Positions 56,679-64,000 of a stretch of DNA of 64,000 nucleotides are shown here, in pieces. The stretch covers positions 620,001 through 684,000 of the forward strand of contig NZ_OZ032151.1 of NCBI RefSeq assembly GCF_964026475.1, written 5' to 3'. Each line of letters starts with the position of its first letter. Position 1 is the stretch's first letter. The notes under the pieces were generated by a model that ran no database searches, was not told the origin of the DNA, and saw only the letters and a list, made by a program, of their open reading frames with translations. The DNA comes from Candidatus Tisiphia endosymbiont of Nemotelus nigrinus. GTDB taxonomy: Bacteria > Pseudomonadota > Alphaproteobacteria > Rickettsiales > Rickettsiaceae. The translations under genes were made by a program, and so were the position numbers.

Positions 56679-56924
56679 ATGAAACTATCAATTAACTCCT
56701 CATCCCCACCAAATTTACTAACAAAAGAGCAATTAAAATCAATTTATTGCAAGCTTTTTAGTGGAGAAGATGGTAAAATAATATTAGAGGATTTAGCTCA
56801 AATGAGTGGCATATATCGCAGCAATTTTGTTCGGCAAGAAAGTGAATACACTGCCTTTCTTGAAGGGTATCTAAGCTTTGTTCCTATATATCTGCTCGCA
56901 GGCGTCAAGAGATGGTGGTATTAA
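56679..56924 (+). CDS. Bbp19-like small phage protein
   Basis: This 81-residue protein reads LTKEQLKSIYCKLFSGEDGK and then SNFVRQESEYTAFLEGYLSF. The FV-x-G/E-(D/S)-x-Y-x-(A/T)AF-x-EG pattern fits the Bbp19 family, small proteins that sit next to portal genes in Bordetella BPP-1-type podoviruses. The C-terminus (VKRWWY) is atypical and may be altered. It starts 8 bases after the portal stop. Confidence 0.65.
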   Translation: MKLSINSSSPPNLLTKEQLKSIYCKLFSGEDGKIILEDLAQMSGIYRSNFVRQESEYTAFLEGYLSFVPIYLLAGVKRWWY

Positions 56925-57014
56925 TAATATCGATGGTGCTAAAAATGAGTAGTATTTTAAAATAATAAAAGAGCTTTTTAAAAAGACAAAGATTCTTTAC
57001 AATGAGGTTAACTT

Positions 57015-57947
57015 ATGAGTGACAAAACACTAGTATCGTTGGACTATGCGATTAAATATCTACTCAAGAATAAAGGTGACTACGAGATAGTCGAGGGCTT
57101 TATTTCGGCAATACTGCAAAATGCCGGCTATTCAGCAGTAAAAGTCACTAACTTGCTTGATGGTGAAAGTAACAGAGAAAGTGATGAGCTAAAACAAAGT
57201 GTTGCTGACGTTATTGTTGAAGACCAAAAAGGTCATAAATATATTGTTGAAATAGATAGCTACTATGCTGGTTACTTTTTGCATAAAGCTTGCTTTAATA
57301 CTAGCCGGTTAATTGTCGATACTATTCGTGCTAGTCAAGATTATACTAGTATCAAGAAAATATTTCATATCAACTTAATATATTTTGCTTATGCAAATAT
57401 GACATCGCCTATATATCACGGTCAGGTTATTTTTAAAGAAATAGAACGCGAGTCGTCTAAAGAATTACACAGTAGCGATAAATATGATAAAGTACTTGAT
57501 ATTCATAATTTATTTCCGGAATATTTTATTATTTCTATACCAACTTTTAATGATGTCATAAGAAATGAAATGGATGAATGGTTATATTTGGCTAAATATT
57601 CTGAGGTTAGGGATGATTTTAAATCACCTTATATGAGGAAAGTGGCCGAGCGTCTTAATCTTCTCAAAATGACTACTAAAGAACGTATAGCTTATAATAA
57701 ATATGTCAATGAATCTTTAAAACAACGTGATTATCTACTTTCAGCTGAGGAAAAAGGTAGGGAAGAAGGTATTGAAAAAGGTAGGGAAGAAGGGTTTGAG
57801 AAAGGTGAAGAAAAAAAAGCTATAGCCATAGCAAGAAAAATGCTGAAAGAAGCCTATCCTATAGAAGCTATAAGTAAATTAACCGAACTAACCATTGAAG
57901 AAATACAGAAGTTAAAAGAAGAAATAGAACAGTTAAGAGAAGAATAA
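57015..57947 (+). CDS. Rpn/PD-(D/E)XK nuclease family protein
   Basis: This 310-residue protein belongs to the PDDEXK_2/Rpn (YhgA-like transposase-type) family: LVSLDYAIKYLLKNKGDYEIVEGF at the start, then the nuclease core SVADVIVEDQKGHKYIVEIDSYY at about 62-84, and a C-terminal GREEGIEKGREEG charged heptad repeat. The core reads D...VEID where most members have EIQ or EVK, so the catalytic lysine or glutamine is replaced by D82; activity is uncertain. E. coli Rpn proteins promote recombination. It sits between structural genes of a prophage, with GAGG upstream of its ATG. Confidence 0.85.
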   Translation: MSDKTLVSLDYAIKYLLKNKGDYEIVEGFISAILQNAGYSAVKVTNLLDGESNRESDELKQSVADVIVEDQKGHKYIVEIDSYYAGYFLHKACFNTSRLIVDTIRASQDYTSIKKIFHINLIYFAYANMTSPIYHGQVIFKEIERESSKELHSSDKYDKVLDIHNLFPEYFIISIPTFNDVIRNEMDEWLYLAKYSEVRDDFKSPYMRKVAERLNLLKMTTKERIAYNKYVNESLKQRDYLLSAEEKGREEGIEKGREEGFEKGEEKKAIAIARKMLKEAYPIEAISKLTELTIEEIQKLKEEIEQLREE

Positions 57948-57950
57948 CCT

Positions 57951-58742
57951 ATGAGCAAAGAAGGAACTGCTAATAATTATGAAGCTAGCCCTATTTCATC
58001 TAGTAATGACTGGCTAGCCAATATGCCTGAGGAAATACGTAAAGCTGAGTCACTGGGTAAATTCAAGGATGTCTCATCTTTAGCTCAGAGCTATTTGGAA
58101 GCAGAGAAAAGCTTGAATCAGCGAGTTGCTGTGCCAAAAGATGACAGCTCTGATGAAGAGTGGCATAAATTTTATTGTCGACTTGGATTGCCTGAAGATA
58201 AGAGATATACTGATAAACGCTCTAAGGAAGATGAGGAGTATTTAACTCGTTATGAAGACATGTTTTACCAAAGCGGCTTATCTAAAAGGCAAGGTGAGAA
58301 GTTACTTAATTCTCTGTATGGTTTTTCGCAGGATTTACAAAAACAGCAACAAAATGCTATTGAGCAAACACGTCACTCTCACATTGGATGGCTGAAAAAC
58401 ACTTATGGTGAAGGTTTTGACAGTAAAATGACAGTGATGCAGGCAGCCTTATCTAAGTTTGGTACTAAAGAACTGGCTGAATTAATTGAAGACTCACATT
58501 ACGCACCGACTTTAGTTGATTTATTAGTACGAGTCGGTGAAACTTTAAAATCTGACTCGTTAGTAACTGGTAAAGAGCTACCTGCAATTAATAGCCGAGA
58601 AGCTGCATTGTCAGAGATAGAAAAACTTGATTCTGACCCCGAATTTGTGGTAAAATTAAGAACTAAAGACCATACGGGACATGATCAAGCTGTTAAACGT
58701 ATGCAACAACTATATAAAATTGCTTATGATAAAGAACGATAA
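57951..58742 (+). CDS. Phage scaffold/capsid assembly protein
   Basis: This 263-residue acidic protein is helical: WLANMPEEIRKAESLGKFKDVSSLAQSYLEAEKSL is the typical start of scaffold proteins in T7-like phages, followed by GLPEDKRY, a helical middle and REAALSEIEKLDSDPEF, a conserved small repeat near the end. Its place just before the capsid gene supports the call. It starts four bases after the Rpn stop. Confidence 0.75.
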   Translation: MSKEGTANNYEASPISSSNDWLANMPEEIRKAESLGKFKDVSSLAQSYLEAEKSLNQRVAVPKDDSSDEEWHKFYCRLGLPEDKRYTDKRSKEDEEYLTRYEDMFYQSGLSKRQGEKLLNSLYGFSQDLQKQQQNAIEQTRHSHIGWLKNTYGEGFDSKMTVMQAALSKFGTKELAELIEDSHYAPTLVDLLVRVGETLKSDSLVTGKELPAINSREAALSEIEKLDSDPEFVVKLRTKDHTGHDQAVKRMQQLYKIAYDKER

Positions 58743-58942
58743 AAAATAACGTAACCAACCAATCATTAAAGTCATGATGTGACAACTCATTTTAAGGCTG
58801 CGACTTCGCAATAACCTATCATAAAAGAGCCACTAATAGCATATATATCCGAAAGGTCGTCAACTGCATGGCAAATAACGACTACATTTTAGTATAAATG
58901 ATATCGCACTTTAAATATTGATAGATTATTTGAGGAGGAAAA

Positions 58943-59110
58943 ATGGAACAAATAACAGATGGTCTTAAAGAACAATTTGCTAAAAATATCAGCCTAGTTA
59001 TTCAACAAGAAGGTTCTAAACTACGAAAATGCGTTACTAATGGTACGCAAGACACTGAGGTAATTAGTTTTGAGTCAATGACTACCCATGAGGTAGAGAG
59101 TAGAACTAGG
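58943..59110 (+). pseudogene. Major capsid protein, truncated by IS481
   Basis: After a good GAGGAGG 7 bases upstream, the frame gives MEQITDGLKEQFAKNISLVIQQEGSKLR and continues to SFESMTTHEVESRTR. The QQ-x-GSKLR block fits my memory of podovirus-type capsid proteins. It is cut at CTAGG by IS481 copy 2, after 56 of about 300 residues. The 200 bp before it (58743-58942) hold no gene. Confidence 0.7.
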
Positions 59111-60056
59111 TGTTTAGTCCCAGGGAGTGGAGGTTAGGGTTAATAATAAATTTATTTGGATCAGATGTCCATGTTTTTATGATAAATTCATAAGGAGTTA
59201 AACCTTTAAGAGCTTTAAGTCTTTTTGCGAAATTGTAGGCATTGATAAAATCATATAAATGTTGTTTAAGTTGCTGATGATTGTCATAATAAAAACGTTT
59301 AACAGTTGCCTCTTTAATAGTACGATTCATACGTTCTACCTGTCCATTAGTCCATGGATGATTAACTTTTGTTAGCCTGTGTTCAATATTGTATTCATAG
59401 CAAATACGATCAAAAATATGCATCCAAGCATTCTTATCTACTGTTCTGTTAGTAAATTGAATACCATTATCTGTCAAAATAGTATGAATTTTATAAGGTA
59501 TAGCTTTAATTAAATTACGAAGAAATTGTGCTGTTTCTGTCTTGGTACATCTTGGTAAAAGTTCTACATACACAAACTTTGAAGTGCGATCAATAGCAAC
59601 AAATAGATAGAGTTTACCTTCTTCTGTTTTGACTTCAGCAATATCTATATGGAAATAACCAATTGGATAAAGTTTAAACTTCTTCTTGGTTTTGTTATTT
59701 CCTTTTACTTCCGGTAACCTACTAACATTATGGCGTTGAAGAAGTCTATGTAAAGAAGATCTAGTAAGCTTGGGAATACTGACTTGTAAAGCATATAAGC
59801 AATCATCTAAAGATAATAAAGTGTGTTTACGAAATGCTATACACATAGCTTCTTCTTCAGAAGTTAATACTGTAGAAGATGGTTCTTTGGGACCCATACA
59901 AGTATCTTGTAATGTAGTTCGTTTCTTCCACTTAGCAACTGTTTTAGGATTAATAGAATATTTTCTTGCTAAAGTCTTTAAGCTCTCTTGACTATTTTGG
60001 ATTGCGAAACGTATTGCCTCTGTCGTTTTGGCACAGCCGTGTAATATTTGTCCCAT
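59106..60056 (-). CDS. IS481-family transposase, copy 2
   Basis: This 316-residue enzyme is nearly identical to the copy at 52375, with the same helix-turn-helix and D-D-E residues (HIDIAE, LTDNGIQF, QVERMN). It differs at VDKNAW and at the terminus LHSLGLNT. The stop is just outside the left end in flanking DNA, as in copy 1. The frame is intact, so both copies may be active. Confidence 0.95.
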   Translation of the reverse strand: MGQILHGCAKTTEAIRFAIQNSQESLKTLARKYSINPKTVAKWKKRTTLQDTCMGPKEPSSTVLTSEEEAMCIAFRKHTLLSLDDCLYALQVSIPKLTRSSLHRLLQRHNVSRLPEVKGNNKTKKKFKLYPIGYFHIDIAEVKTEEGKLYLFVAIDRTSKFVYVELLPRCTKTETAQFLRNLIKAIPYKIHTILTDNGIQFTNRTVDKNAWMHIFDRICYEYNIEHRLTKVNHPWTNGQVERMNRTIKEATVKRFYYDNHQQLKQHLYDFINAYNFAKRLKALKGLTPYEFIIKTWTSDPNKFIINPNLHSLGLNT

Positions 60057-60115
60057 AATTCCTCTCTTGATGGTAATTCTTTATAATATACAACATTACA
60101 CCCTGGGACTAAACA
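59111..60115 (-). mobile_element. IS481-family element, copy 2 (1005 bp)
   Basis: It has exactly the length of copy 1. The left end, TGTTTAGTCCCAGGGAGT, differs from copy 1 by a few bases; the right end is identical. The left flank is again CTAGG; the right flank (CAGGAGCTCC) is an IS5 fragment. Almost the whole element is identical to copy 1, so the duplication is recent. Confidence 0.9.
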
Positions 60116-60612
60116 CAGGAGCTCCGTGGAGGGACTTGCCTCCAGATTATGGTAATTGGAAGAACGTACATAGAAGATTTTGTAGATGGCGTGATAATGG
60201 AGTATGGGAGAGCTTACTAAATATTTTTATAAAAAAGCCTGATTTTGAATGGTTAATGATAGATTCTACATTTATAAAAGTTCATAAAGCAGGGCTTGGG
60301 GCAAAAGGTGGTAATCAGGAGATTAGTCGAACAAAAGGGGGATCAATACAAAGGTACATATGGCCGTGGATGCGTATGGTATGCCGGTCAGAATTATTGT
60401 TACAGAAGGTTCCAGAAATGATTGCACTCAAGCTCATGAGTTAATAAAAAATATGGAGGCAGAATACCTTATGGCATATAAAGCTTACGACACAAATAGT
60501 ATAATAGAATTTGCTAAGCAAGCAAATATAATTCCTGTAATACCATCAAAAAGAAACAGGAAGATTCAAAGAGAGATAGATAAGGATTTATATAAGTTAA
60601 GGCACATTATTG
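60116..60612 (+). pseudogene. IS5-family transposase, frameshifted and interrupted
   Basis: Frame 1 gives GAPWRDLPPDYGNWKNVHRRF, the WLMIDSTFIKVHKAG block (first catalytic D) and GNQEISRTKGG. A frameshift near 60345 moves into frame 3 with HMAVDAYGMPVRIIVTEGSRND, YKAYDTNSII (second D) and LYKLRHII, where the group II intron begins. The N-terminus is cut by IS481 copy 2 and the final E-block lies beyond the intron, where it is not found. Confidence 0.85.
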
Positions 60613-61083
60613 GTGCGCCACGAAGTGTAAATAAGCTAGCTGTTGCAAGAGCAGCCATAGAAGTGTTGACCTAGCACACTATGTATCGAGTCTTGAGCTG
60701 AGTTTGGTAACAAAGTCAGTTAAGCGTAGACAGAAATATTATAGGCCGTAAGCCGTAAGGTTGAAGCAATTGAGCCTCGTTAATGTCTTCTTTTGAGATC
60801 GCAGACTGTGTCAATAAACAGGAATGCAACAACATACATATCATAAATAGGCAGATATGTATGGGATCTCCGGGGTCTGAGAACATGGCATGTAATAAAA
60901 GTTTATTTATAAACGTGGGATATCCTATATTTTCTCTGAATTAGGAGTATTAGCTAACAAGTGTAAAAGCGAGGAAGCTGAAAAGAAATATAGGAAGTCA
61001 GATCCAGCATAGTACTGATGAAATTGGGTAATGCCAATGGAGGGAAGGCTGGTGGGTAAAATCGATCTCTAGAGGGAAATGTT

Positions 61084-62412
61084 ATGATAACAACAGATTA
61101 TCAAGTAATAACAGAAACAAAACTAAAGAGAATAGCATGGTTATCTTCATTGGATAAAAGTAAGAGATTTAACAACCTCATGCATTTGTTTAGTGAGAAT
61201 GCACTTGCTGTCTGCTATCATGAGCTGGATGTTAAGAAAGCAACTGGAGTAGATGGAGTAAACAAAACTAATTATGGCTTAAAACTTACAGAAAATATTG
61301 GAAAATTGTCTGATAAACTAAAGAGGATGGCTTACATACCGGGCAATATTCGAGAGGTAAAAATACCGAAAGAAGGAAGCAATGGCAAGACTAGAACTTT
61401 AGGTATCAGCAACTTTGAAGATAAAATATGTCAGAAGATGATGCACAAAGTGCTTGAAAGTATATATGAGCCAATATTCTTGGAATGTTCCTATGGTTTC
61501 AGAACGGGAATAGGGTGTCATGATGCAATAAGAGGATTAACGCAACATCTTTATAGCAATGAGGTAGAGAGCGTAATAGACCTAGATTTGGCTAACTTCT
61601 TTGGTACTATTGATAGAAGGATATTGATAGAAATGCTGCAAGAGAAAATTCATGACAAGAAGCTAATAAGATATATAATCCGCATGTTTAAAGCTGGAAT
61701 ATTGTCTGAAGGAGAACTGATTGTTCAAGAAGAAGGGACGATTCAAGGAAACATTGCTAGTCCCATCCTTGCAAATATTTTTGCTCACTATGTTTTAGAT
61801 GAATGGTTTGAAGAAGTGGTAAAGCAACATTGCAGAGGAACAGTAGCATTATTTCGCTACTGTGATGATGGTGTAATATGTTGTAGATACGAGGAGGACG
61901 CCAAGAGAATAAAAATAGCTTTAGCAAAACGACTTGAGAAGTACAAACTTAAACTCAACGAAGAAAAGACCAAAATGGTTAGATTTTCAAAGAGAAAATT
62001 TTCTCAGAACGAAAGGCAAGAGGCTTTTGATTTTTTGGGTTTCACCTTTTATTTTGGTAAGTCTAGGAAAGGTAAAATAATACCTAAGGTAAAGAGTTGT
62101 AGTAAACGAATAAGTGCCAAACTGAAGAAGGTCAATGACTGGTGTAAGGACATTAGAAACAAGCATAAACTGCATGTCATATGGAGAAGTTTTTGTAGCA
62201 AGTTGAGAGGGCATATACAGTATTATGGTGTGACTTTTAATATTAAAGCAGTGAATGGCTTCATAAGGCAATCAGTGAAGACATTGTTTAAGTGGTTAAA
62301 TCGTCGCAGCCAAAGAGAATCATTCAGTTGGGAGAAGTTTTGTCTGTTTATCGAATGCAATCCATTACCAAAGGTAAGAATATACCACTCCTTAATGCAA
62401 GGCAGTATGTGA
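61084..62412 (+). CDS. Group II intron reverse transcriptase/maturase
   Basis: This 442-residue protein has RT blocks with ATGVDGVNKTNY, REVKIPKEGSNGKTRTLGI, YEPIFLECSYGFRTGIGCHDAI, the catalytic DLDLANFFGTIDR, EEGTIQGNIASPILANIF and the second catalytic block, RYCDDGVICC. The usual YADD is YCDD here; both aspartates are kept. The maturase (X) domain is at about 320-400 (SKLRGHIQYYGV). No HNH endonuclease domain follows. The start ATG follows AGAGGGAAATG; the protein is intact. Confidence 0.94.
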   Translation: MITTDYQVITETKLKRIAWLSSLDKSKRFNNLMHLFSENALAVCYHELDVKKATGVDGVNKTNYGLKLTENIGKLSDKLKRMAYIPGNIREVKIPKEGSNGKTRTLGISNFEDKICQKMMHKVLESIYEPIFLECSYGFRTGIGCHDAIRGLTQHLYSNEVESVIDLDLANFFGTIDRRILIEMLQEKIHDKKLIRYIIRMFKAGILSEGELIVQEEGTIQGNIASPILANIFAHYVLDEWFEEVVKQHCRGTVALFRYCDDGVICCRYEEDAKRIKIALAKRLEKYKLKLNEEKTKMVRFSKRKFSQNERQEAFDFLGFTFYFGKSRKGKIIPKVKSCSKRISAKLKKVNDWCKDIRNKHKLHVIWRSFCSKLRGHIQYYGVTFNIKAVNGFIRQSVKTLFKWLNRRSQRESFSWEKFCLFIECNPLPKVRIYHSLMQGSM

Positions 62413-62425
62413 ATGATGATATCTT

Positions 62426-62459
62426 GAGCCCATTGCCTTAATAGGGCACGATGAGGTTC
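62426..62459 (+). ncRNA. Group II intron domain V
   Basis: The 34 nt pair as GAGCCCAT with ATG-A-GGTTC (one extra A), then TGCC with GGCA, separated by the 2-nt CG bulge, with a seven-base loop. This length and bulge are those of group II domain V, the catalytic core. The first triad reads AGC, as in most group II introns. Confidence 0.75.
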
Positions 62460-62499
62460 TAACGAGGGGCGTAAGTGGCAACGCTTACGTCTACTCTAT

Positions 62500-62590
62500 A
62501 GCCTTAAGTCGAATACATGAGTGCATTTGCTTTTTTTCTGTCAAGTATTATTTTTTTTTCGTGCATTTTTGGGTAGTTCCATACATGACG
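62500..62590 (-). repeat. IS5 fragment, inverted duplicate of 46952-47038
   Basis: This segment from AGCCTTAAGTCGAATACATG to TTCCATACATGAC matches 46952-47038 in inverse orientation. Its first base coincides with the predicted intron 3' end at 62499, which supports that boundary. The remainder of 62591-62897 holds no gene; a hairpin of the ATTCCCGC family is at 62729-62748 (TTCCCGC-GAAG-GCGGGAG). Confidence 0.7.
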
Positions 62591-62897
62591 GTTAGAGAAT
62601 TTACTCAATTTACAACTGTAGTACTAACAAGAATCCACTTTAATGGTAACAAAGAGTCATCCTTTCGTCAAGCATTAAATAATATTATATCACGCAATGT
62701 GCAAGTTATTTAAACAAAAAAGATATCATTCCCGCGAAGGCGGGAGTCTATGATATCTCAAGGATTTTTGGGAATCATTTTAGATACCTGCTTTCACAAT
62801 ATGGATTTTGGTATAATTTTTGACCACAAACATGTATTATCTCTTATGTCTACAGCCTTTGTGACGAAGCAACTAATTAGTCATCTCCGACACTCTT

Positions 62898-64000
62898 CTA
62901 GTCCTCGTTACGTCGGTCTGATTTTTTCCGGTCATTAGGGTTTAGCATCGCCTTACGAAGTCTAATTGATTTAGGTGTAACTTCTACCCTTTCATCGCTT
63001 TGGATATAGCTAATAGATTGCTCTAATGTCATAAGGGTTGGTGGGATAAGGCGCATAGCTTCATCTTTACCAGAAGCCCGAACATTTGATAATTGCTTGG
63101 CTTTCAGAGGGTTTACCTCCAGATCATTATCCCGATTATGTTCTCCTATAATCATTCCCTGATATACTAGTTCATTAGGGTTTATAAACATTTTCCCACG
63201 ATCTTCAAGATTCCATAGAGCATAAGCAACAGCTTCACCATCCCCATTAGAAATTAACACTCCATTACGCCTTCCTTCAATAGCTCCTTTATAAGGGGCG
63301 TAGCTATGGAAAACACGATTCATAACACCTGTACCCCGAGTTTCGGTTAAGAATTGACCGTGATAACCAATGAGACCACGGGATGGCCCTAAAAATGTTA
63401 CTCGAGTTTTACCTCCACCAGATGGGCGCATATCAGTCATTTCTGCTTTGCGTAGGGCAAGAGACTTAACTACTACCCCAACAAAATCATCATCAACATC
63501 AACTTGGATTTCTTCAATTGGTTCTAATTTTTTACCCTGTTCATCCTCTTTGAATAATACTCGAGGTCTACTAATTGATAGTTCAAAACCCTCCCGCCTC
63601 ATAGTCTCAATTAATATGCCTAATTGTAGTTCGCCACGACCTGCAACTTGAAAAGCATCTTTTTCTTCAGTTTGGCTGACACGTATTGCTACGTTACTTT
63701 CGATTTCTCGCATTAATCTATCACCTAGAACTCTTGCGGTAAGCTTTGAACCTTCTCGTCCAGCAAGAGGAGAATCATTTACTCCAAAGGTCATAGATAA
63801 TGTTGGGGGGTCTATAGGTAAGGAGGGCAGTGCTACAGTTATTTCAGGGGCGCATATCGTATCAGCTACAGTAGCGTCCTGAACTCCAGCAATAGCGATA
63901 ATATCGCCAGCATATGCAACATCGACAGCTACACGTTCCAATCCCCGGAATGAAAGTATTTTGCTTATTCGAGCATTTTCAGTTGCCATATTATCACGAT
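62898..64000 (-). CDS. typA: GTP-binding protein TypA/BipA, C-terminal part (runs off right edge)
   Basis: TypA is a ribosome-associated translational GTPase active under stress. The 363 residues after an internal methionine at 63989, with the frame open to the window end (RDN before it), match TypA domains II, III and V: LSFRGLERVAVDVAYAGDIIAIAG, TMTFGVNDSPLAGREG, RVSQTEEKDAFQVAGRGELQLG, GRRNGVLISNGDGEAVAYALWNL and EHNRDNDLEVNPLKAKQLSNVRASG. The GTPase domain (about 210 residues) lies beyond the edge, so the methionine at 63989 is not the real start. The C-terminus with RLRKAMLNPNDRKK is typical of TypA. Confidence 0.95.
   Translation of the reverse strand, partial: RDNMATENARISKILSFRGLERVAVDVAYAGDIIAIAGVQDATVADTICAPEITVALPSLPIDPPTLSMTFGVNDSPLAGREGSKLTARVLGDRLMREIESNVAIRVSQTEEKDAFQVAGRGELQLGILIETMRREGFELSISRPRVLFKEDEQGKKLEPIEEIQVDVDDDFVGVVVKSLALRKAEMTDMRPSGGGKTRVTFLGPSRGLIGYHGQFLTETRGTGVMNRVFHSYAPYKGAIEGRRNGVLISNGDGEAVAYALWNLEDRGKMFINPNELVYQGMIIGEHNRDNDLEVNPLKAKQLSNVRASGKDEAMRLIPPTLMTLEQSISYIQSDERVEVTPKSIRLRKAMLNPNDRKKSDRRNED

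Larger units (their letters stand above)
60613..62499 (+). mobile_element. Group II intron (about 1887 bp)
   Basis: The 5' end GTGCGCC at 60613 follows IS5 codons for LRHII. The reverse transcriptase gene lies inside at 61084-62412. A 34-nt domain V at 62426-62459 (GAGCC...GGTTC) is followed by a domain VI hairpin (GCGTAAG...CTTACG, about 62469-62488) and an AT end at 62499. CAATAAA at 60812-60818, about 200 bases into domain I, is complementary to TTTATTG and could be EBS1. The 3' flank is a piece of IS5 in inverse orientation. Confidence 0.85.

Noticed and set aside
60028..60444. 138-codon frame as a single gene
   Set aside because: Its first 29 codons are the end of IS481 copy 2; the rest is frameshifted IS5 transposase.

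Overview
The window is AT-rich alphaproteobacterial DNA. It looks like a Rickettsia, or a close rickettsial endosymbiont, with a heavily mobile-element-loaded genome. Supporting genes are an ALA synthase (hemA), a short-form NrdA with NrdB, rickettsial-type icd, lipA next to a secreted phospholipase D, an isc operon with two cysteine desulfurases, Mnh antiporter subunits, and many short palindromic repeats, two of them inside a reading frame. The genus is inferred from gene content, not from a search.

Layout. 1-3273 is the N-terminal 1091 codons of a giant pentapeptide-repeat protein running off the left edge. 3.3-8.3 kb holds sucB, nrdB and nrdA, with a tandem array of palindromic repeats. 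8.5-9.8 kb is a complete IS110-type element inserted in the end of a MITE; its upstream non-coding region looks like a bridge RNA whose guides match that insertion site. 10.8-14.4 kb has a zinc-finger gene, mutL and hemA. 14.5-15.4 kb is a mosaic of IS3, IS630 and MITE remnants. 15.8-18.6 kb holds initiator tRNA-Met, rpmE-rpmB, dapB, a flavin-reductase-like gene and a solute-binding lipoprotein. 19.5-22.0 kb is pld-lipA-mrp; 22.2-24.5 kb encodes a large protein with a PI-kinase-like catalytic loop (candidate effector). 24.7-32.8 kb has carD, mnmA, mnhG/DUF4040/mnhB, icd, ompH-like, rpiB, an NlpD-like lipoprotein and a hypothetical gene. 33.1-36.7 kb is iscR-iscS-iscS-iscU-iscA. 37.4-45.0 kb has parE, ctp and a 1097-residue flavin/iron-sulfur oxidoreductase carrying palindromic insertions, separated by nested repeats. 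45.4-51.6 kb has fmt-def, a frameshifted IS110/IS1111 transposase, a dicarboxylate transporter and a possible effector.

From 51.7 kb to 62.6 kb the sequence is accessory: fragments of IS1380 and IS5, an IS110-family gene, two 1005-bp IS481 copies, and a remnant of a podovirus-like prophage (broken portal, Bbp19-like, scaffold, truncated capsid) with an Rpn/PD-(D/E)XK gene between its structural genes, then a group II intron. The C-terminal part of typA runs off the right edge.

The housekeeping genes serve the TCA cycle (sucB, icd), lipoylation (lipA), Fe-S assembly (isc, mrp), dNTP supply (nrdAB), mismatch repair (mutL), heme and lysine/diaminopimelate synthesis (hemA, dapB), and translation start (fMet tRNA, fmt, def). 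The most unusual feature is the hierarchy of elements nested inside elements: up to four levels at 39.4-39.95 kb, and an IS110 whose predicted RNA guides point at a MITE terminal repeat present elsewhere in the window.
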